Shown here one piece after another: positions 36,660 to 47,528 of a DNA stretch of 64,000 bases. Below the pieces are notes generated by a model, which did not search any database, was not told the origin of the DNA, and saw nothing but the letters and a program-made list of their open reading frames with translations. Positions within the stretch are counted from its first letter, which is position 1; every line of letters starts with the position of its first letter. This DNA comes from Archaeoglobales archaeon. GTDB taxonomy: Archaea > Halobacteriota > Archaeoglobi > Archaeoglobales > Archaeoglobaceae. The stretch lies in the NCBI GenBank assembly GCA_029984855.1, contig JARQZL010000056.1, positions 34,237 through 98,236 of the forward strand. Reading direction: 5' to 3'. The position numbers were made by a program, and so were the translations under genes.

Positions 36660-37721
36660 ATGCTGTCTGTGAACTCAATTTATTTGCCACTCCACCACGG
36701 TAAAGCCCCCTACTGGTTGCTGGGGAGAATGAAGAAGCTGGCGAAGCCGATAGTATCTCTGATTATCGAGGAGTTTGGTGAAAGAGAATTTTTCGAAAGG
36801 ATAAGCAATCCGGTCTTTTTCCAGTCCCTTTCCAACGTTCTGGGATTTGACTGGAATTCATCGGGTTCAACAACCGTGCTTACTGGTGTTTTGAAATCTG
36901 TACTTAACACACCTGATTTTGATATACGGGTTGCGGGAGGAAAGGGGAAAGAAGGATTGAAAACGCCTGAACACATCGTAAAATTTGCCGATGAGCTTGG
37001 AATAGGAAGCAGGGCTGAAGAGCTGATAGAGACGAGCAGGCTTGCAGCGAAGGTTGATAACGTCACTCTGCAGGACGGCTATGATGTGTACCATCATGCC
37101 CTTATCTTCTCTCCAAAGTACTGCGTTGTCATCCAGCAGGGCATGAATAGCTATACGAGACTTGCAAGGCGGTACCACTGGAAGCCGTGTCATATAGGTG
37201 TTGAGGAACCCCATTCCGGCATTGTTGCTGTGAGAAAGGAAAGTAATGTCATGGATTTATCCGCAAGGGAGAGCAGGGAGAACAGAGAGACAGTTCTTGA
37301 CGTTGTCAGGGATGGGAACTTTAGAAGAGATTACTCAAGGCTTCTGAGCGTTGTGAGATACAGAGAGGGCTTTACAGTTCCAAGGCGAATTGATTGGGAA
37401 GCAATTGAAAAGGCGTACAATTTGCAGCCGGAGAGGTTTGAGGAACTTTTGCTTGTAAGAGGAGTTGGGAAAGGAGCGATGAGGGCTCTTGCCCTTATTG
37501 CGGACGTAATCTACAACGCAAAATACAGCACGCAGGATCCAGCGAAGTACTGTTTTGCTGTCGGCGGGAAGGATGGAGTACCGTTTCCAGTTGACAGGCA
37601 GAGCTATGACGAGATCATCGATTTTATGAGAGATGCGGTAAAGCAGGCGGAGCTTGGAAGATTTGATAAGGTTGAAGCTTTGAAGAGATTGCAACGTTTT
37701 TATAACCTGAAATGGAAGTAG
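36660..37721 (+). CDS. DUF763 family protein
   Basis: YLPLHHGKAPYWLLGRMKKLA, GGKGKEGLKTPEHI, YDVYHHALIFSPKYCVVIQQGMN. Confidence 0.85.
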   Translation: MLSVNSIYLPLHHGKAPYWLLGRMKKLAKPIVSLIIEEFGEREFFERISNPVFFQSLSNVLGFDWNSSGSTTVLTGVLKSVLNTPDFDIRVAGGKGKEGLKTPEHIVKFADELGIGSRAEELIETSRLAAKVDNVTLQDGYDVYHHALIFSPKYCVVIQQGMNSYTRLARRYHWKPCHIGVEEPHSGIVAVRKESNVMDLSARESRENRETVLDVVRDGNFRRDYSRLLSVVRYREGFTVPRRIDWEAIEKAYNLQPERFEELLLVRGVGKGAMRALALIADVIYNAKYSTQDPAKYCFAVGGKDGVPFPVDRQSYDEIIDFMRDAVKQAELGRFDKVEALKRLQRFYNLKWK

Positions 37722-37725
37722 GTAC

Positions 37726-38880
37726 ATGATCGCTCTGACCAAGATGCTCACGGGAGAAGCAACAGTTTCAAGGCACTTAACCTATAAAGGTGAAGGGCTT
37801 GGAGAGCTTGTTGAAGCAAGCAGGAAAGCAACTCCCGTGGTGGTATGGAATTCAACACTGAAGTGCAATCTGAAATGTGTCCACTGCTATGCAAATGCTG
37901 GAAGTAAGAGCGATGAACTGAGCACGGAAGAGGCAAAAGCGTTTATTGACGATCTTGCTTCCATAAAAGTCCCTGTTTTGCTATTCAGCGGTGGAGAGCC
38001 CCTGCTAAGGCACGACATCTTCGAACTTGCTGAGTATACATCGAAACGCATACCATGTGCTCTTTCAACGAATGGAACACTCATCACTCCTGAAGTGGCT
38101 GAAAAGCTTAAAGATGCCGGCTTTTCGTACGTTGGGGTGAGCATCGATGGTCTTAAAGAAACGAACGACAGGTTCAGGGGCGTAAAGGGTGCCTTTGATA
38201 GGGCATTTGAGGGACTTCTAAATGCCAGAGATGCAGGAATAATGACCGGCATCCGCTTTACAGTCACGAAGTACAACATCAAAGATATTTCCGCTGTTAT
38301 AGACATGCTTGCTGAGAACGAAATACCGAGGTTCTGCTTGTATCACCTCGTTCCATCGGGAAGGGCGAGTTTTGAGGATGATATAGGTGTGAAGGAGAGG
38401 AGAAGGCTTATAGACTGGCTGATTGAAAAGGCGGTTCAGCTCCACGATGATGGATGTATAACTGAGATAATGACAGTTGATAATCCTGCAGACGGTGTTT
38501 ACGTTCACCTCAGGCTGAAAGAAACCGATGAAAAGCTTGCTGATGAAGCGATGGAATTTTTAAGGTATCGTGGAGGGGACAACAGCGGGAAAAGAATTGC
38601 ATGCGTTGATGTACACGGGGATGTGCATCCAAACCAGTTCTGGTGGGATTATACGGCTGGTAGTATCAGAAAAATGCCTTTCAGCAAGCTCTGGCTCCAG
38701 CCAGAAGACGAGTTGCTCATCAAGCTGAGGAACAAGACTGCATACCTGAGGGGAAGGTGCGGTAAGTGCAAATTCAAAGATGTTTGCGGGGGATTCAGGT
38801 TAAGGGCTCTGAGGGCCGGAGACCTGTGGGGCGACGACCCAGACTGCTATCTGACTGATGAGGAGGTAGGAATAGCTTAA
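37726..38880 (+). CDS. ahbC: Radical SAM/SPASM protein, probable heme biosynthesis AhbC-like
   Basis: TLKCNLKCVHCYANAGSKSDELSTEEAKAFIDDLA, GGEPLLRHDIFELAEY, C-terminal CGKCKFKDVCGG...DPDC (SPASM). Confidence 0.65.
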   Translation: MIALTKMLTGEATVSRHLTYKGEGLGELVEASRKATPVVVWNSTLKCNLKCVHCYANAGSKSDELSTEEAKAFIDDLASIKVPVLLFSGGEPLLRHDIFELAEYTSKRIPCALSTNGTLITPEVAEKLKDAGFSYVGVSIDGLKETNDRFRGVKGAFDRAFEGLLNARDAGIMTGIRFTVTKYNIKDISAVIDMLAENEIPRFCLYHLVPSGRASFEDDIGVKERRRLIDWLIEKAVQLHDDGCITEIMTVDNPADGVYVHLRLKETDEKLADEAMEFLRYRGGDNSGKRIACVDVHGDVHPNQFWWDYTAGSIRKMPFSKLWLQPEDELLIKLRNKTAYLRGRCGKCKFKDVCGGFRLRALRAGDLWGDDPDCYLTDEEVGIA

Positions 38881-38942
38881 CTTTTTTAGCCTTCTGCACA
38901 GACCTGCCAGAATGTGACAGCCTCATAAAGACAAAGAATTAG

Positions 38943-39014
38943 CGCCCCGGCCGGGAATCGAACCCGGATCGGAGGTTCCGGAGACCCCCAGGATATCCAC
39001 TACCCCACCGGGGC
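38943..39014 (-). tRNA. tRNA-Arg (anticodon CCG)
   Basis: Reverse strand GCCCCGGTGGGGTAGTGGATATCCTGGGGGTCTCCGGAACCTCCGATCCGGGTTCGATTCCCGGCCGGGGCG; acceptor GCCCCGG/CCGGGGC, T-arm CCGGGTTCGATTCCCGG, anticodon loop CT-CCG-GA. Confidence 0.93.
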
Positions 39015-39110
39015 TCTGTTTTACTTTTCACCTGCAGTATTTTGAACTTTTCCCGTCTTCGAGAATCGTAGGAGAGGATGTTCATCTGAACCTGAATGTA
39101 ACCTTTAAGA

Positions 39111-39725
39111 ATGTCGAAGGCAAGTACCGTTATGCTCACAGTATACATACTGGTTTTTCTGGCAGGAGCGGTATCTGCATTCTCTCCCTGCATTCTTCCT
39201 CTTCTGCCCGTCATCTTTGCAGGCTCAATGGGTGAGTGGAGAAGAGGTTTTGCAATTGTGCTCGGTATGACCACAGTATTCAGCTTATTGGGCACACTCC
39301 TCGGCTCATTCAGCACTCCCTCCTTTAAATGCTTTGCCAGAGTTCTCCTCCTTCTATTTGGTGCAATAATGGTGTCAGACAGGCTGTATGGATATTATTC
39401 CACGTACTCCTCAAGGCTCGTGGGGAGAGTAAAGGTGCCCGCTTCATCATTCCTGTTCGGCGCCACGCTGGGAGTAATCTGGACGCCATGCATAGGTCCG
39501 TTACTTGGATCAGCGCTGAGCATTGCTGTTATGGAGGGGAGCTTCAACGCTCCGCTTCTCATGTTCTTCTATGGTATGGGAATGGCTCTCACCATTGCAG
39601 CAGTCCTTAAATTGAGTGAAAAAACGAGAGAAAGGATTGAAGGGAGAGGAGTAGTTATGAGGAAGGTTGCAGGCTGGATAATAATTGGATTTGCAGTTCT
39701 TACGATTGCAGGAATATATCAATAG
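39111..39725 (+). CDS. ccdA: Cytochrome c biogenesis transmembrane protein CcdA-like
   Basis: LAGAVSAFSPCILPLLPVIFAGSM, GATLGVIWTPCIGPLLGSAL. Confidence 0.87.
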   Translation: MSKASTVMLTVYILVFLAGAVSAFSPCILPLLPVIFAGSMGEWRRGFAIVLGMTTVFSLLGTLLGSFSTPSFKCFARVLLLLFGAIMVSDRLYGYYSTYSSRLVGRVKVPASSFLFGATLGVIWTPCIGPLLGSALSIAVMEGSFNAPLLMFFYGMGMALTIAAVLKLSEKTRERIEGRGVVMRKVAGWIIIGFAVLTIAGIYQ

Positions 39726-39736
39726 CATTTTAGTGT

Positions 39737-40666
39737 TACTTTTTAAAACAAGACAGCATCTTCTCTCTGCCGGTTGAGTGCGGTGGCCATACTTCGCACG
39801 ACGATACAGCCAGAATTCGGTGTTTAAACGTCCACTTTCTGCCCTTTGACAGCGAGGAGTTCAACATAGATGTCGATGCGGCCATCAGGACAATAAGAGA
39901 GATGAAACCGGGGCTGATAGTCCTTGGAGCAAGCGTCTTTCTGTTTCCCCACCCCGTGAAGGAGATTGCGGAAGTTGCAGCAGAAATCGGTGCAAGAGTT
40001 GTTTACGATGCGAGTCACGTTCTTGGCCTGATAGCAGGAAAGCAGTTTCAGGATCCGGTTAAGGAGGGGGCAGACGTCGTTACCGCCTCAACGCACAAAA
40101 CCTTCTTCGGCCCGCAGCGCGCCATAGTTCTCTGCAGGGCCGGGCTGTCGGGAAAAATAGATTATGCGGTCATGCCCTGTGCTGTGAGCAACCACCACCT
40201 GAATACACTTGCCGGCTATGCTGTCGCATGCATGGAAATGCTGGAGTTCGGCGAGGCCTATGCGAAACAGGTCGTAAGGAATGCGAAGAGGCTTGCAGAA
40301 AGACTGCATGAACTCGGAATGAAAGTTGTGGGGGAGGCGGAGGGATTCACGGAGTCCCATCAGGTCGTCATCGATGTGGGAGATGGAGAAAAAGCCGCAA
40401 AGATCCTTGAGAAATCCGGCATATTCACGAACAGGTGTCTTCTGCCATGGAGTGGGGGCAGGCCGGCGGGGATAAGAATTGGCGTTCAGGAAGTCACGAG
40501 GCTCGGAATGAAGGAGGGTGAGATGGAGCACATTGCAGAGCTTATTGCAAACGCATTGCAGGATAAAGATGTCCGGGAAAAGGTTGCAGAGTTGACGATG
40601 AGCTTCAAAACAATCAGGTATGAGTTTGAGGAGGATCCTGCTTACGGATATTGGCGACAAGCCTGA
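39737..40666 (+). pseudogene. glyA: 5'-truncated serine hydroxymethyltransferase remnant
   Basis: In-frame sequence starts abruptly at DSIFSLPVECGGHTSHDDTARIRCLNVHFLPFDSEEFNIDVDAAIRTIREMKPGLIVLGASVFLFPHPVKEI...; PLP-lysine motif STHKTFFGPQRAI retained; no N-terminal domain before the TAG at ~39731. Confidence 0.8.
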
Positions 40667-40981
40667 ACAGATTTAAGGAATCAGATTTTTGGATAGAGGA
40701 GTACAGTGCTTTGCACAACTTTGAATTTTCGTCACTCTGAGTCACAGACTCACGCAAGAGTTAAGTAGCCAGCCTGAGGAAAAACAAATAAAAATTCAGA
40801 GTATTACGAACTGGATGCGTTGTGATATTTTGGGTTAAAACTTTTTTAAGGTTTTAAAAAATATCTCCGGAATAGTTTTATATTATCATAGTAATTTTAA
40901 AACCAAAAATACGTAGAAAAATTTATATAGTGTTTATGTTGCCTTAAAGGCCATGATAAAAAATTATGAATTGGTGGTTGC

Positions 40982-42943
40982 ATGAAGGAGTCGAAGGTGA
41001 TAGAGAGTTTACTTAAGGTGGGAGAGGCATATGAACCTCCTGCCAGTTTCAGAGAGAAGGCATGGGTTAAGGATGATAGTGTGTACAGAAAAGCGGAGGA
41101 GAACTTTATTGCTTTCTGGGATGAGATAGCAAAGACGGAAGTTGACTGGTTTGAGCCGTACGAGAGAGTTCTCGACGATAGCAACGCCCCTTTTTACAAG
41201 TGGTTCGTTGGTGGGAAGATAAACATAACGTACAACTGCCTTGACAGGCAAGTCAACAGTCCAAGAAAGAACAAAGTTGCGATAATCTGGCAGGGTGAGC
41301 CAGAGGAGGATAAGCGAATTATAACGTACTACGAGCTTTATAGAAGAGTTTGCAGGTTTGCAAACGCTTTGAAGAAGCTTGGAGTTAAGAAGGGAGATAG
41401 AGTAACGATTTACATGGGAATGGTTCCTGAATTGCCTGTTGCGATGCTCGCATGCGCTCGTATTGGAGCAATTCACAGCGTGGTTTTTGGAGGTTTCTCA
41501 GCAACTGCGTTGCGTGACAGGATAAACGATGCTCAGGCGAAGATAGTCGTGACAATGGACGGTTTTTACAGGAGGGGCAAGGTCATCAATGCAAAGTCTA
41601 TAGTTGATGAGGCACTCGAAGAAGCGCCAAGCGTTCAGAATGTCGTTGTGTTGAAGAGAGCAGGAAACAACATCGAGATGGCTGAGGGCAGAGACCTCTG
41701 GTGGCATGAACTGCAGTATGGTGTTAGGACAGAATGCACGCCCGAAGTTGTTGATAGCGAGCACCCGTTGTTCATCCTGTACACATCTGGTACTACAGGC
41801 AAGCCCAAGGGTGTTCTTCATGTGCATGGTGGATACAACGTTGGCACCCATATAACAACAAAGTGGGTATTTGACTTGAAGGATGAAGACATATTCTGGT
41901 GTACCGCTGACATAGGCTGGATTACCGGGCACAGTTATATAGTCTACGGGCCACTGTCCGTTGGAGCAACTGTTTTGATGTATGAAGGCGCTCCTGACTA
42001 CCCGCAGCCCGACAGGTGGTGGAGCATAATCGAGCGTTACGGAGTTACTGTTTTCTACACAGCTCCAACTGCAATTCGCTTCTTCATGAGGCTTGGGGAA
42101 GAATGGCCGAAGAAGCATGATTTGAGCACATTAAGGCTGCTCGGAACTGTTGGTGAGCCAATAAATCCGGAGGCGTGGAAGTGGTACTACAGGTACATAG
42201 GCAATGAACGCTGCCCGATCGTTGATACATGGTGGCAGACAGAAACAGGCATCATACTCATAACCCCCTTACCGGGTGTAACAAAGCTCAAGCCAGGCTC
42301 TGCAACGCTACCCTTCCCGGGCATTGCTGCTGAAGTTTACGATGATGATGGCAATCCTGTTCCACCAAACACGGGAGGGAAGCTGGTAATAACAAGGCCG
42401 TGGCCAGCAATGCTAAGGACGCTGTGGGGCAACCCGGAGCGCTATGTCAAGCAGTACTGGAGCGCTTACAAGGGTAGGCTTGTGTACTTTACCGGCGATG
42501 GGGCAAGAAAGGACGAGGATGGATATTTCTGGGTGATAGGCAGGATCGATGATGTCCTCAATGTGAGTGGCCACAGAATTGGCACTGCCGAACTTGAAAG
42601 CGCCCTCGTTGCGCATAAAGCTGTAAGTGAGGCAGCGGTTATAGGCAAGCCTCATGAGGTTAAGGGAGAAGTACCAGTGGCGTTTGTCGTTCTTAAGGCT
42701 GGAATTGAACCTGGAAGAGACCTGAAGAAGGAGCTTAAAGAGTGGGTCAGAAAGGAGATCGGCCCAATTGCAACGCCTGAGGAAATTCACTTTCTGGATA
42801 AGCTGCCGAAAACAAGGAGTGGGAAGATAATGCGCAGAATTCTGCGCTCCCTTGAGAAGGGAGAAGCCGTAGGCGATATCACAACGCTTGAAGACGAAAC
42901 AGCTGTTGAGGAGGCGAAGAAGAAGGTAGCTGAGGAGGAATAA
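40982..42943 (+). CDS. acs: Acetate--CoA ligase (AMP-forming)
   Basis: [97 protein letters not shown]. Confidence 0.96.
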   Translation: MKESKVIESLLKVGEAYEPPASFREKAWVKDDSVYRKAEENFIAFWDEIAKTEVDWFEPYERVLDDSNAPFYKWFVGGKINITYNCLDRQVNSPRKNKVAIIWQGEPEEDKRIITYYELYRRVCRFANALKKLGVKKGDRVTIYMGMVPELPVAMLACARIGAIHSVVFGGFSATALRDRINDAQAKIVVTMDGFYRRGKVINAKSIVDEALEEAPSVQNVVVLKRAGNNIEMAEGRDLWWHELQYGVRTECTPEVVDSEHPLFILYTSGTTGKPKGVLHVHGGYNVGTHITTKWVFDLKDEDIFWCTADIGWITGHSYIVYGPLSVGATVLMYEGAPDYPQPDRWWSIIERYGVTVFYTAPTAIRFFMRLGEEWPKKHDLSTLRLLGTVGEPINPEAWKWYYRYIGNERCPIVDTWWQTETGIILITPLPGVTKLKPGSATLPFPGIAAEVYDDDGNPVPPNTGGKLVITRPWPAMLRTLWGNPERYVKQYWSAYKGRLVYFTGDGARKDEDGYFWVIGRIDDVLNVSGHRIGTAELESALVAHKAVSEAAVIGKPHEVKGEVPVAFVVLKAGIEPGRDLKKELKEWVRKEIGPIATPEEIHFLDKLPKTRSGKIMRRILRSLEKGEAVGDITTLEDETAVEEAKKKVAEEE

Positions 42944-43010
42944 TCTCAATTTTAATCTTTTAAAATTTTGAATATAAGAGACACTTGGCTTGGAAAGTGG
43001 AGGTGAAAGC

Positions 43011-43556
43011 GTGGAAAAAAATGAGTGGGCAAATCCTGCAATCGTTGGACTAATGGGCTTTGCTTTAACAACGATGGCAACAGGACTGCATGTTGCTGGT
43101 CTCTGGAATGCGATTCCGACGCTTGCTCTTGCCCTTGCTTTTGGTGGGACTGCTCAATTTGTTGCAGGAATTGTTGATCTCAGGAGAAATAACATCTTTG
43201 GTGGGACTGCATTCACATCCTACGGTGCATTCTGGTGGGCAGTATTCATTAAAGATGTTGTACTGCCAGCATTCGGGTTTACAGCATCTCCAATGGACAA
43301 TGTCGGCTTTGCGTTAGTCTGGTTCATGTTTACATTCGCTCTGCTAATAGCAGCAACCAAGCTCGGGAAGTTACTTACACTGCTATTCCTTTTGCTGTGG
43401 GTGGCCTTTGGGTTGCTGATAGCTCTGCCTCTCGGGCTTGTACCTGCGGTGCCTACAGGATGGGAGATATTCGTCACGGGACTTGTTGCATGGTATATAG
43501 CCATGGCAGAACTTGCTAATGCTGTGTTTGAAAGACAAGTGCTGCCAATGGCTTAA
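43011..43556 (+). CDS. satP: Acetate uptake transporter family (GPR1/FUN34/YaaH, SatP-like)
   Basis: NPAIVGLMGFALTTMATGLHVAGLW, six-TM pattern, adjacent to acs. Confidence 0.88.
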   Translation: MEKNEWANPAIVGLMGFALTTMATGLHVAGLWNAIPTLALALAFGGTAQFVAGIVDLRRNNIFGGTAFTSYGAFWWAVFIKDVVLPAFGFTASPMDNVGFALVWFMFTFALLIAATKLGKLLTLLFLLLWVAFGLLIALPLGLVPAVPTGWEIFVTGLVAWYIAMAELANAVFERQVLPMA

Positions 43557-43640
43557 ATTTCTTATTTTTCTATTTTCTTAAAGATTCTTAAAGAATATTC
43601 AACAGAAAAATACTTTTACCCACTTGCTTGAAATGCAAAA

Positions 43641-44729
43641 ATGTACGTGTCTCCAGAACCGGTGCCACACATTGCACTCTGCCTTTTTACAATCTTCCTC
43701 ATGGTGCTGGTTCTGCCATTCAAAATTAAGAGAATTGAAGAAAATCTCGAGCTGTTCTTTCTTTTAATGGGAATACTCGCCGTAACTGCATCCGGTCTCT
43801 GGGATTTTGAGGTTGTAGAGGAAGCGTTGAGGGATCCTGTAAGTATAGGAGGGCTGCCCGTTGGAATATTCCAGGTTGTGCTCTTCGCGGGTATAGCCAT
43901 ATACATGTTCAACCGTCAGATATACGGCGTGATTGTGGGGGCTATGAACAGGTTCGGTCTTAAAATCTTCGTTTTTCTGCTAATTTTCCTGCTCAGCCTT
44001 GTATCGAGCGTGATATCGGTAATAGTAACCGCCGTCATACTCTCAGAAATAATTGCCGTAATGCCTGTTGAGAGGGACAGGAAGATAAAGATAACGGTGA
44101 TTGCCTGCTTTGCTGTTGGACTCGGTGCAGCCTTAACTCCAGTTGGTGAACCCCTGTCCACAATAACAGTATCCAAGCTGAAGGGGGAGCCGTACAATGC
44201 AGACTTCTTCTTCCTCTTCGATCTTCTGGCTTTTTACATAGTTCCGGGAATAACCGTTCTTGCCTTTTTAGGAGCATCTACTGCAGGAAAGTCTGAAGAC
44301 AGTGCAAAAATTCCTGAATATGCAGAAAGCCTGAGATTTGTTATTTTAAGAGCCATCAGAGTTTACATGTTCGTCGCAGCTCTGGTTCTGCTTGGGAGAG
44401 GATTAACACCCCTTGTTATATGGTACTTCACGAAGATTCCTCCTCAAATACTGTACTGGGTAAACATGATTTCTGCAGTGCTGGACAACGCAACGCTCGC
44501 AGCAGCAGAGATAGCACCCCAGCTCAGCTTGATGCAGATAAAGAGTGCTCTTATTGGCCTGCTCATCTCGGGAGGTATGCTCATACCCGGAAACATACCA
44601 AACATAGTTGCAGCGGGAAGGCTTAGAATTACGAGCAAGGAGTGGGCCCACATCGGAGTTCCCATTGGCCTTATAATGATGGCAGCGTACTTCATCATTC
44701 TGATTGTAGAGGGGCTTGCACACATCTGA
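43641..44729 (+). CDS. DUF1646-like membrane protein (ion antiporter-like)
   Basis: ~10 hydrophobic segments; GLGAALTPVGEPLSTITVSKLKGEPYNADFFFL, ISGGMLIPGNIPNIVAAGRLRI. Confidence 0.75.
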   Translation: MYVSPEPVPHIALCLFTIFLMVLVLPFKIKRIEENLELFFLLMGILAVTASGLWDFEVVEEALRDPVSIGGLPVGIFQVVLFAGIAIYMFNRQIYGVIVGAMNRFGLKIFVFLLIFLLSLVSSVISVIVTAVILSEIIAVMPVERDRKIKITVIACFAVGLGAALTPVGEPLSTITVSKLKGEPYNADFFFLFDLLAFYIVPGITVLAFLGASTAGKSEDSAKIPEYAESLRFVILRAIRVYMFVAALVLLGRGLTPLVIWYFTKIPPQILYWVNMISAVLDNATLAAAEIAPQLSLMQIKSALIGLLISGGMLIPGNIPNIVAAGRLRITSKEWAHIGVPIGLIMMAAYFIILIVEGLAHI

Positions 44730-44778
44730 TAGCATTGCAGTACATTTTTAAAACCATTCAACAAACAACCAGATTACA

Positions 44779-47472
44779 ATGCTTTCACAGCCAGTCCTCG
44801 AAGCTCTGAATAACGTGGGAATTGAAAAGCTCAGTAAGCTGCAGGAGGAGGCAGCGAAGCGAATACTTGAAGGAAGGAATCTGCTCATAATAGCTCCAAC
44901 GGGATCGGGAAAGACAGAAGCGGCTATAATCCCCATTCTGCAGAGAATGGTTGAGGAAAGGCCAGATGGTATTGCCCTTTTGTACATAACCCCCCTGAGG
45001 GCTTTGAACAGGGACATGCTTCGCAGATTGAAGGCAATCGCCGAAAACCTCGGCTTTAAAATTGCGGTGAGACATGGCGATACGAGCCAGTCTGAGCGAT
45101 ACAGGCAATCAAAAAAGCCGCCCCACATCCTTGTAACAACACCTGAAACCCTGCAGATTCTTTTCCTCGGAAAAAATCTCAGAAAGGCTATTAAGAACAT
45201 CAGGTATGTTGTGGTTGATGAGGTTCACGAGCTTGCAGACAGCGAGAGAGGAGTTCAGCTCAGTGTTGCCCTCGAAAGACTCAGAGAGATTTCAAGATTC
45301 CAGATAATTGGCCTTTCGGCAACTGTGAGCAATCCAGAGAGTGTTGCAGCTTTTCTTGGCAGAAATGTTGAGGTAGTTGTGGGGGGAGAGGAGAAGGCGT
45401 ACGAGTACGAAGTTGTGAGGCCTGAAATGTGTGAGGAAGATAGCAAACTTGCGGAAGAGCTGTTCGTCGATGCTGAAATAGCGGCACAGCTCAGGTTTTT
45501 AAAGGAGATTGTTGAAAAAAGCTTCTCCGCTTTAATATTCGTCAACACCCGCCAGACAGCCGAAGCCCTCGGTTTAAAGCTGAAAAAGCTGTTGAACGTT
45601 GAAGTGCACCACGGCTCTTTATCAAAGGAGGCAAGGATTGAGAGTGAGAGCAAGTTTGCAAGAGGAGAACTTAAGGCCCTGATATGCACGTCTTCGATGG
45701 AGCTGGGTATAGACATAGGCCATGTGGATGTTGTGGTTCAGTACAACAGCCCGAGGCAGGTATCAAGACTCATCCAGAGGGTTGGCAGGAGCGGACATAG
45801 GGCAGGCAGGATTTCGAAGGGATGTATAGTAGCATCGAGCTTCGATGAAATCCTCGAGTCATGGGTAATAACCAAGAGGGCTGAAGATGGACTCATTGAG
45901 AAGGAGAAGATACATACAATGAGTCTGGACACACTCGCAAATCAGATAGCTGCAATAGCCTTGGAATACGGCCGTATTAAGGCGGAAAAAGTTTACTCGA
46001 TTATAAGGCGTGCTTACCCGTACAGAGCTTTGAGCTACGAGAAATTCATAGAAATTTGCGAGTTCATGAACGGAAAAGTGATTGTCTTTGATAACGGGGA
46101 AATAGTGCCCCTGAGAAAGACGAGGATGTACTTCTACGACAACATATCGATGATTCCCGATGAAAAGCACTACAGAGTTGTTGACATCACCACTGGCAAG
46201 AGCATAGGCACGCTTGATGAAAGCTTCCTCTCAACATTCAGTGGCGAGGTATTTGCGATGAAAGGTGAGCTGTGGAGAGTGGTCTCTGTTGATGACGTGG
46301 TAAAGGTTGAACCGGTCGCAAGAGAAGGAGACATTCCGTCATGGGCTGGCGAGGAAATCCCTGTGCCGTACGAAGTTGCCCAGGATGTTGGCCTTCTCCG
46401 CTTATGGATTGCGAACATACTCATGAATGAGGGGAGAGAAGAAGCAATCAAAGCTCTCATGGAGAAGTTCAGGACGAACAGAGCAGCATGCATTGAAGTT
46501 GTTAATTTAATAGAGAAACACATTCAGAACTTTGAGGTTCCCTCTCACGCTCACGTAACTGTAGAGTCCTCTGGAGGCATGACCGTTATAAACGCATGCT
46601 TCGGACACATGGTTAATGAAGCTCTTGGAAGAATCGTGGCAATGCTTCTCTCGGCAAGGAAGGGCCGCAATGTAGCGGTTGAAATAGACCCATACAGAAT
46701 AAAGCTTTCTCCAGCAAGAGCTGAAGAAGTCAAAGAAGTTCTTCTCTCAATTGATGGCGATGCTGTGGAGTGGCTCGCCGAAAGAGCCCTGATTGATACA
46801 AAACTCCTTCAGTGGAAGGTAATAAACGCTGCAAGGAAGTTCGGATTCATCAGCAGGGACATGGATCTGAGTAAAATTAACCTGAGAAACCTTGTTCTGA
46901 GGTTGAGGGATACACCGATATACAGGGAAGCTGTTAGAGAGATATTTGTCGAGAGGTTTGACGTTGAAAGATTGAGGGAGATAATTCCAATGCTTGGCAA
47001 CGAAATTTGCATCACAACCTACGATAATCTTAGCCCGATCTCTCTCGTTTCGAGGCAGCAGGCTTTCGATTTACTCATGCCCGGAAAACCAACAGAAGCA
47101 ATTCTTGCAGTATTCAAGAAAAGGCTTGATGAGGAGCTCTGCATACTCCACTGCCTGAACTGCGGATGCACAATACGTGAAAAGGTTGGCAGCATACATG
47201 AAACAAAGTGTATAAGGTGCGGTTCAAGACTCGTTGCATGCATAAATGCAAGGAGGAGCGTTGAGGAGTTTAAAAAAGAGGAACTCTTCAGGATTGCAAA
47301 TCTTGTTATGAGCTATGGTAAGAGGGCTGTTTATGCAATGAACACTCACGGTGTTGGAGCGGAAAATGCAGCGAGAATTCTCTCCAAGTATTATGCGAGT
47401 GAGAAGGACTTCCTCCTTGAGCTACTCGAGGCTGAAAAGAGGTACATAAGAACGAGGAAGTTCTGGGATTGA
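44779..47472 (+). CDS. Lhr-like superfamily 2 DNA helicase
   Basis: IIAPTGSGKTEAAIIPIL, VVVDEVHELADSERGVQLSVALERL, GLSATVSNP, ALICTSSMELGIDIGHVDVVVQYNSPRQVSRLIQRVGRSGHR, C-terminal zinc Cys cluster. Confidence 0.92.
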   Translation: MLSQPVLEALNNVGIEKLSKLQEEAAKRILEGRNLLIIAPTGSGKTEAAIIPILQRMVEERPDGIALLYITPLRALNRDMLRRLKAIAENLGFKIAVRHGDTSQSERYRQSKKPPHILVTTPETLQILFLGKNLRKAIKNIRYVVVDEVHELADSERGVQLSVALERLREISRFQIIGLSATVSNPESVAAFLGRNVEVVVGGEEKAYEYEVVRPEMCEEDSKLAEELFVDAEIAAQLRFLKEIVEKSFSALIFVNTRQTAEALGLKLKKLLNVEVHHGSLSKEARIESESKFARGELKALICTSSMELGIDIGHVDVVVQYNSPRQVSRLIQRVGRSGHRAGRISKGCIVASSFDEILESWVITKRAEDGLIEKEKIHTMSLDTLANQIAAIALEYGRIKAEKVYSIIRRAYPYRALSYEKFIEICEFMNGKVIVFDNGEIVPLRKTRMYFYDNISMIPDEKHYRVVDITTGKSIGTLDESFLSTFSGEVFAMKGELWRVVSVDDVVKVEPVAREGDIPSWAGEEIPVPYEVAQDVGLLRLWIANILMNEGREEAIKALMEKFRTNRAACIEVVNLIEKHIQNFEVPSHAHVTVESSGGMTVINACFGHMVNEALGRIVAMLLSARKGRNVAVEIDPYRIKLSPARAEEVKEVLLSIDGDAVEWLAERALIDTKLLQWKVINAARKFGFISRDMDLSKINLRNLVLRLRDTPIYREAVREIFVERFDVERLREIIPMLGNEICITTYDNLSPISLVSRQQAFDLLMPGKPTEAILAVFKKRLDEELCILHCLNCGCTIREKVGSIHETKCIRCGSRLVACINARRSVEEFKKEELFRIANLVMSYGKRAVYAMNTHGVGAENAARILSKYYASEKDFLLELLEAEKRYIRTRKFWD

Positions 47473-47528
47473 ATTGTTAAGAAACAATTACACGACAAGC
47501 TTTAATATTCATCATTCCTGATTCTTTT

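Noticed and set aside
41498-42118. 206-aa minus-strand ORF inside acs
   Set aside because: Antisense to a strongly conserved enzyme; no coherent protein signature
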